A DNA stretch of 6,618 nucleotides, taken from assembly GCA_905206805.1 (NCBI GenBank), contig CAJLIR010000033.1, forward strand, positions 1-6,618, in the 5' to 3' direction. The translations under genes and the position numbers were made by a program. The DNA is from an uncultured Caryophanales bacterium. Its GTDB lineage: Bacteria > Bacillota_I > Bacilli_A > RF39 > UBA660. The notes beneath the pieces were generated by a model that saw nothing but the letters and a program-made list of their open reading frames with translations, was not told where the DNA came from and searched no databases. This document shows, piece after piece, positions 3,898 to 6,618 of this stretch (the first letter of the stretch is position 1; each line of letters begins with the position of its first letter).

Positions 3898-5673
3898 ATG
3901 GTAGTAAAGGGACAAATGATTAATGAAAGATATCAAATTATAAGACTTATTGGTGAAGGTGGCATGGCAAATGTATATCTTGCACACGATATTATTTTAG
4001 ATAGAATGGTTGCTGTTAAAATATTACGTGGTGATTTAGCGGACGATGAAAAATTTGTTCGACGTTTTCAACGTGAAGCCATTGCGGCTAGTTCATTAAC
4101 TCATCCTAATATTGTAGGTATGTATGATGTTGGAGAAGATAATGGTGACTATTTTATTGTTATGGAATATATTAACGGTAAAACACTAAAAAGTTTGATT
4201 AAAAAAAGAGGTGCACTTACTTTACCAGAGGTTATGGATATAATGATGCAGTTGTTGGATGGAATTAAGTGTGCTCACGATAGTTATATAATACATAGAG
4301 ATATAAAACCTCAAAATGTTTTAATTCTTGATGATGGTACAGTTAAAATTACAGATTTTGGAATTGCAACAGCACTTAATAATAATGAGCTTACACAAAC
4401 AAATTCTGTTATGGGATCGGTTCATTACCTTCCTCCAGAACAAGCTAATGGTGGTTCAACTACTGTTAAAAGTGACATTTATTCACTAGGAATATTAATG
4501 TATGAACTTTTAACTGGAAAGCTTCCATTTAAGGGTGAAAATGCAGTTGAAATTGCGATCAAACAAATGCGTGAAGAAATTCCAAGCGTTTGTTTAATAA
4601 ATCCAGAAATTCCACAATCAATAGAAAACGTTATTTTGAAAGCTTGTGCTAAAAACCCTAAAAATCGTTATGATAGTGTAGCTGAGATGCAAGAAGATTT
4701 AAAAACAGCTTTAGATCCAGAAAGAAGAAATGAACCAAGATATGTTTATAAGTTTGATGAACGTGATTTAGATGATACGAAAGAATTTGTTGGTGAAACA
4801 CGTGAAGAAAAAATCGCAAAAATTATGAAATCCGATGATGATATGTCAAATGATATGAAGGAAGAAAAACAAAAGGGTTTAAATGTTACATTATTTTTAC
4901 TAGTTGTAGTTTTTGGATTAATCGCACTTTTCATAATAGGTGCTATAGTTATTTATCCAAAATTAAGTGAAGTTCCAGATGTTAAAATCCCTGATGTTAG
5001 TGGTAAAACACGTGATGAAGCAGTCAGTGAATTAACAAAATTAGGTTTAAAAATATATGATAATGATGTAACTGAATCAAGTAATGATATAGAAGAAGGA
5101 TTAGTAATTGGTACAAAACCTAGTGTTTCTAATACAATAAAAAAAGGTAATAGTGTAACACTGATAATATCTAGTGGAGAATCAGGATATTTAATTAAAG
5201 ATTATACGGGTAAAAATTGTTACGAAATACAAGCAGAATTAAAATTACAAGACATTTATGTTTTAATAGAGAAAAAAGATGTATCAGATATGACAGATAA
5301 AGAAAATCTAGATCCATATCAAATAATTGGTCAATCAGTAGAACCTGGCAAAAAACTTTCACAAAATGAAAAAATCATTTTATATATTCCAGACATTGTT
5401 ACTGAATATCCAGACTTTGTATTGGATAAATGGACTGAAGAAAGTGTAAAAGAATTTTGCGATGAAAATGGAATTACATTAAGCGTTGATTATAAAGAAA
5501 CAAACGAATATATTAATGGAACTGTTATAAGTCAAAGTAGAGCAAAAGGAACTAAAGTAGTAAGCGGTACAAGTTTGAAAATAATTGTTGCAAAAGAAAT
5601 TGTAACAACTACTACGACAACAACTACTACGACAACTACTACGAAAACAACTACTACAACTTCTGGAGAATAA
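3898..5673 (+). CDS. prkC: PASTA-domain transmembrane serine/threonine protein kinase
   Basis: This wall-sensing eukaryotic-type kinase has a cytosolic Hanks-type domain that phosphorylates Ser/Thr, while external PASTA repeats sense muropeptides or lipid II. From ATG 3898 it has 591 residues (B. subtilis PrkC about 648). Kinase domain, about 12-275: glycine loop Gly-Glu-Gly-Gly-Met-Ala-Asn-Val-Tyr (19-27), Lys41, helix-C Glu60, His-Arg-Asp-Ile-Lys-Pro-Gln-Asn (Asp135 catalytic), Asp-Phe-Gly (Asp153), an activation loop with Thr-Gln-Thr-Asn-Ser-Val-Met-Gly-Ser, and Pro-Pro-Glu-Gln (Glu181). A charged, Asp/Glu/Lys-rich juxtamembrane segment (about 280-327) precedes one membrane helix (328-353). 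Three PASTA repeats follow, about 360-428, 429-499 and 503-567. The second is the most divergent and carries extra residues (Asp-Met-Thr-Asp-Lys-Glu-Asn-Leu-Asp-Pro). The protein ends in a threonine-rich tail (570-588, one Lys interruption) then Ser-Gly-Glu. One base separates it from the prpC stop; rsgA starts two bases after its own. All catalytic residues are intact. Confidence 0.95.
   Translation: MVVKGQMINERYQIIRLIGEGGMANVYLAHDIILDRMVAVKILRGDLADDEKFVRRFQREAIAASSLTHPNIVGMYDVGEDNGDYFIVMEYINGKTLKSLIKKRGALTLPEVMDIMMQLLDGIKCAHDSYIIHRDIKPQNVLILDDGTVKITDFGIATALNNNELTQTNSVMGSVHYLPPEQANGGSTTVKSDIYSLGILMYELLTGKLPFKGENAVEIAIKQMREEIPSVCLINPEIPQSIENVILKACAKNPKNRYDSVAEMQEDLKTALDPERRNEPRYVYKFDERDLDDTKEFVGETREEKIAKIMKSDDDMSNDMKEEKQKGLNVTLFLLVVVFGLIALFIIGAIVIYPKLSEVPDVKIPDVSGKTRDEAVSELTKLGLKIYDNDVTESSNDIEEGLVIGTKPSVSNTIKKGNSVTLIISSGESGYLIKDYTGKNCYEIQAELKLQDIYVLIEKKDVSDMTDKENLDPYQIIGQSVEPGKKLSQNEKIILYIPDIVTEYPDFVLDKWTEESVKEFCDENGITLSVDYKETNEYINGTVISQSRAKGTKVVSGTSLKIIVAKEIVTTTTTTTTTTTTTKTTTTTSGE
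5605..5661 (+). repeat. Degenerate tandem repeat coding the threonine tail of PrkC
   Basis: Nineteen codons, 18 of them Thr (ACA, ACT or ACG) and one Lys (AAA, 5644-5646). The 12-base unit ACAACTACTACG occurs three times (5605-5616, 5620-5631, 5632-5643), with one extra ACA between the first two. A related unit ending in ACA rather than ACG follows the AAA, and a final ACT closes the run. Any gain or loss of whole units keeps the frame, so the tail could vary in length between strains without disrupting the kinase. Confidence 0.85.
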
Positions 5674-5675
5674 AG

Positions 5676-6512
5676 ATGGAAGGAAAAATAATAAAGATAT
5701 TAAGTAATGATTACACAGTATTAAGTAATAATACAAATTATGTCTGTAAATCAAGAGGAAAATTTAGAAATTTGAATATCACACCATTAGTTGGCGATAA
5801 TGTTTTGTTTGATGAAAAAAATAAATATATTTTAGAAATTTTTAAGAGAAAAAATTCGCTAGTTAGACCACCTGTTGCAAATATAGATCAGTGTGTTATT
5901 GTTACAAGTTCTACAGAACCAGACTTTTCATCTAACTTGCTTGACAAATTATTAACAATTGTAGAATTTAACAACATTAAACCTATTATTTGTTTTACTA
6001 AAATGGATAAATTAAATGAAAAAGAATTAGATAATATAAAAAGTATCATGAAATATTATCAAAAAATAGGTTATGAAGTGTATGATAATAGAGAATTAGA
6101 TAGTCTAAAAAAGATATTTAAAAATAAAATAACAGTTTTTACAGGACAAAGTGGTGCAGGTAAATCAACGTTATTAAATAAGTTAGATAATTACCTAAAT
6201 TTAAAAACTGATGAAATATCTTTTGCTTTAAATAGAGGTAAACATACAACAAGACATGTTGAGTTATTAAAAATATGCGATGGTTTTATTGCCGATACTC
6301 CGGGTTTTTCTGCAGTTAGCTTTATAGATATGACAAATAGTGATATTAGAGATAATTTTATTGAGTTTAATAAATATAGAGATAATTGTGAATATAAAGA
6401 TTGTATGCATAATAATGAAAAAAATTGTGAAATAAAAAGAAAAATAAATGAAAATGAAATATTAAATTCTAGATATGAAAATTATTTAAAGTTCATATCT
6501 AGAGAAAAGTAA
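5676..6512 (+). CDS. rsgA: Ribosome small-subunit maturation GTPase (circularly permuted)
   Basis: RsgA (YloQ/CpgA in B. subtilis, YjeQ in E. coli) is a GTPase that binds the 30S subunit late in assembly and releases maturation factors. The 278-residue protein is close to normal length (B. subtilis about 298). Domains: N-terminal OB-fold (about 1-65), then a permuted GTPase with motif order G4-G1-G3. Seen are Thr-Lys-Met-Asp (G4, 108-111), Gly-Gln-Ser-Gly-Ala-Gly-Lys-Ser (G1, 157-164), Arg-Gly-Lys-His-Thr-Thr-Arg (switch I region, 187-193, with the family's His190) and Asp-Thr-Pro-Gly (G3, 207-210). The C-terminal zinc site is Cys238-x4-Cys243-x-His245-x5-Cys251. All are intact. ATG 5676 is two bases after the prkC stop, with GGAG (5665-5668) seven bases upstream and inside prkC. 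It is the last gene of the operon; rpe, which follows in B. subtilis, is not here because a terminator closes the unit. In B. subtilis this GTPase is a PrkC substrate dephosphorylated by PrpC. Confidence 0.95.
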   Translation: MEGKIIKILSNDYTVLSNNTNYVCKSRGKFRNLNITPLVGDNVLFDEKNKYILEIFKRKNSLVRPPVANIDQCVIVTSSTEPDFSSNLLDKLLTIVEFNNIKPIICFTKMDKLNEKELDNIKSIMKYYQKIGYEVYDNRELDSLKKIFKNKITVFTGQSGAGKSTLLNKLDNYLNLKTDEISFALNRGKHTTRHVELLKICDGFIADTPGFSAVSFIDMTNSDIRDNFIEFNKYRDNCEYKDCMHNNEKNCEIKRKINENEILNSRYENYLKFISREK

Positions 6513-6538
6513 AAAAAGTAACAACTGTTACTTTTTTT
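6511..6538 (+). terminator. Strong intrinsic terminator of the rlmN-rsgA operon, probably bidirectional
   Basis: Seven A plus GTAAC (6511-6522) pair with GTTAC plus seven T (6527-6538) around the 4-base loop AACT, giving a 12-bp stem with T run. The left arm begins inside the rsgA TAA stop (6510-6512). The A/T flanks are symmetrical, so it could also stop transcription coming from the right. Confidence 0.88.
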
Positions 6539-6548
6539 CTTTAAAACA

Positions 6549-6577
6549 TTGATGTAAATTGTTAAAAATGATATAAT
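6549..6577 (+). promoter_or_regulatory. Promoter for a gene starting at or beyond the right edge
   Basis: TTGATG (6549-6554) and TATAAT (6572-6577) are separated by 17 bases, and TG at 6569-6570 adds an extended -10. A second TATAAT at 6588-6593 has no matching -35. The leader ends with an AAAAAGGA Shine-Dalgarno sequence (6603-6610). The last two bases, AT, may be the start of an ATG completed just outside the window. Confidence 0.7.
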
Positions 6578-6602
6578 TGTTACAGTATATAATAGTTAAA
6601 AT

Positions 6603-6610
6603 AAAAAGGA
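6603..6610 (+). promoter_or_regulatory. Ribosome binding site of the next, unseen gene
   Basis: AAAAAGGA is a good anti-16S match placed to serve a start codon at about 6617 or later. The ATG at 6610-6612 overlaps it and is an unlikely start. Nothing can be said about the product. Confidence 0.5.
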
Positions 6611-6618
6611 TGTGTAAT

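Noticed and set aside
4746..4934. Open frame of 62 codons on the minus strand
   Set aside because: Lies fully inside prkC with no ribosome binding site; composition is that of an antisense shadow.
5605..5661. CRISPR-like or intergenic satellite repeat
   Set aside because: Units are 12 bases with no spacers, in frame and wholly coding; it is a low-complexity protein repeat.
5479..5754. Open frame of 91 codons on the minus strand rich in Ser, Cys and Arg
   Set aside because: It is antisense to the PrkC threonine repeat and the start of rsgA; the Cys/Ser/Arg pattern simply mirrors that repeat.

Overview
The window is very AT-rich, single-strand-coded bacterial DNA. All genes are on the plus strand, with Shine-Dalgarno sites of the AGGTGA/AGGGTG/GGAGG kind and short AT hairpins followed by T runs. 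Gene content (SpoIIP, a PrpC/PrkC PASTA phosphatase-kinase pair, RsgA) and base composition point to a low-G+C Firmicutes/Bacilli lineage, probably an Erysipelotrichia- or Mollicutes-related spore-former or descendant of one. This placement is an inference. Trp is encoded by TGG in rlmN, prpC and prkC, and TGA serves as a stop (at the end of spoIIP), so the standard bacterial code fits better than code 4.

Layout: (1) bases 1-263 hold the C-terminal tail of an Rpn-type (PD-(D/E)XK) nuclease, ended by a terminator that overlaps its stop codon. (2) Bases 290-1691 hold a two-gene sporulation unit: spoIIP, then an unrecognised 112-residue membrane protein that overlaps it by 8 bases and seems to start at TTG. 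(3) Bases 1692-2136 are non-coding; they contain a long imperfect hairpin, a clear intrinsic terminator and the promoter of the next operon. (4) Bases 2137-6512 hold rlmN-prpC-prkC-rsgA, packed with gaps or overlaps of only one or two bases. It ends in a strong A-stem-T terminator at the rsgA stop codon. (5) Bases 6513-6618 carry a promoter and Shine-Dalgarno site for a gene beginning at or just past the right edge.

How the genes work together: rlmN-prpC-prkC-rsgA follows the same order as the Bacillus subtilis yloN-prpC-prkC-cpgA cluster. It joins ribosome maturation (RlmN, RsgA) to a wall-sensing Ser/Thr kinase and its phosphatase; in B. subtilis the RsgA homologue CpgA is a known PrkC/PrpC substrate. 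SpoIIP degrades peptidoglycan during engulfment. The adjacent small protein is the best candidate here for an undescribed function.

Most of the window is conserved core biology. The points most worth following up are the small spoIIP-coupled protein, the threonine-repeat tail on PrkC, the structured intergenic region, and start codons (spoIIP, its partner and prkC) that automatic calling would probably place too far upstream because a GTG lies inside the Shine-Dalgarno sequence.
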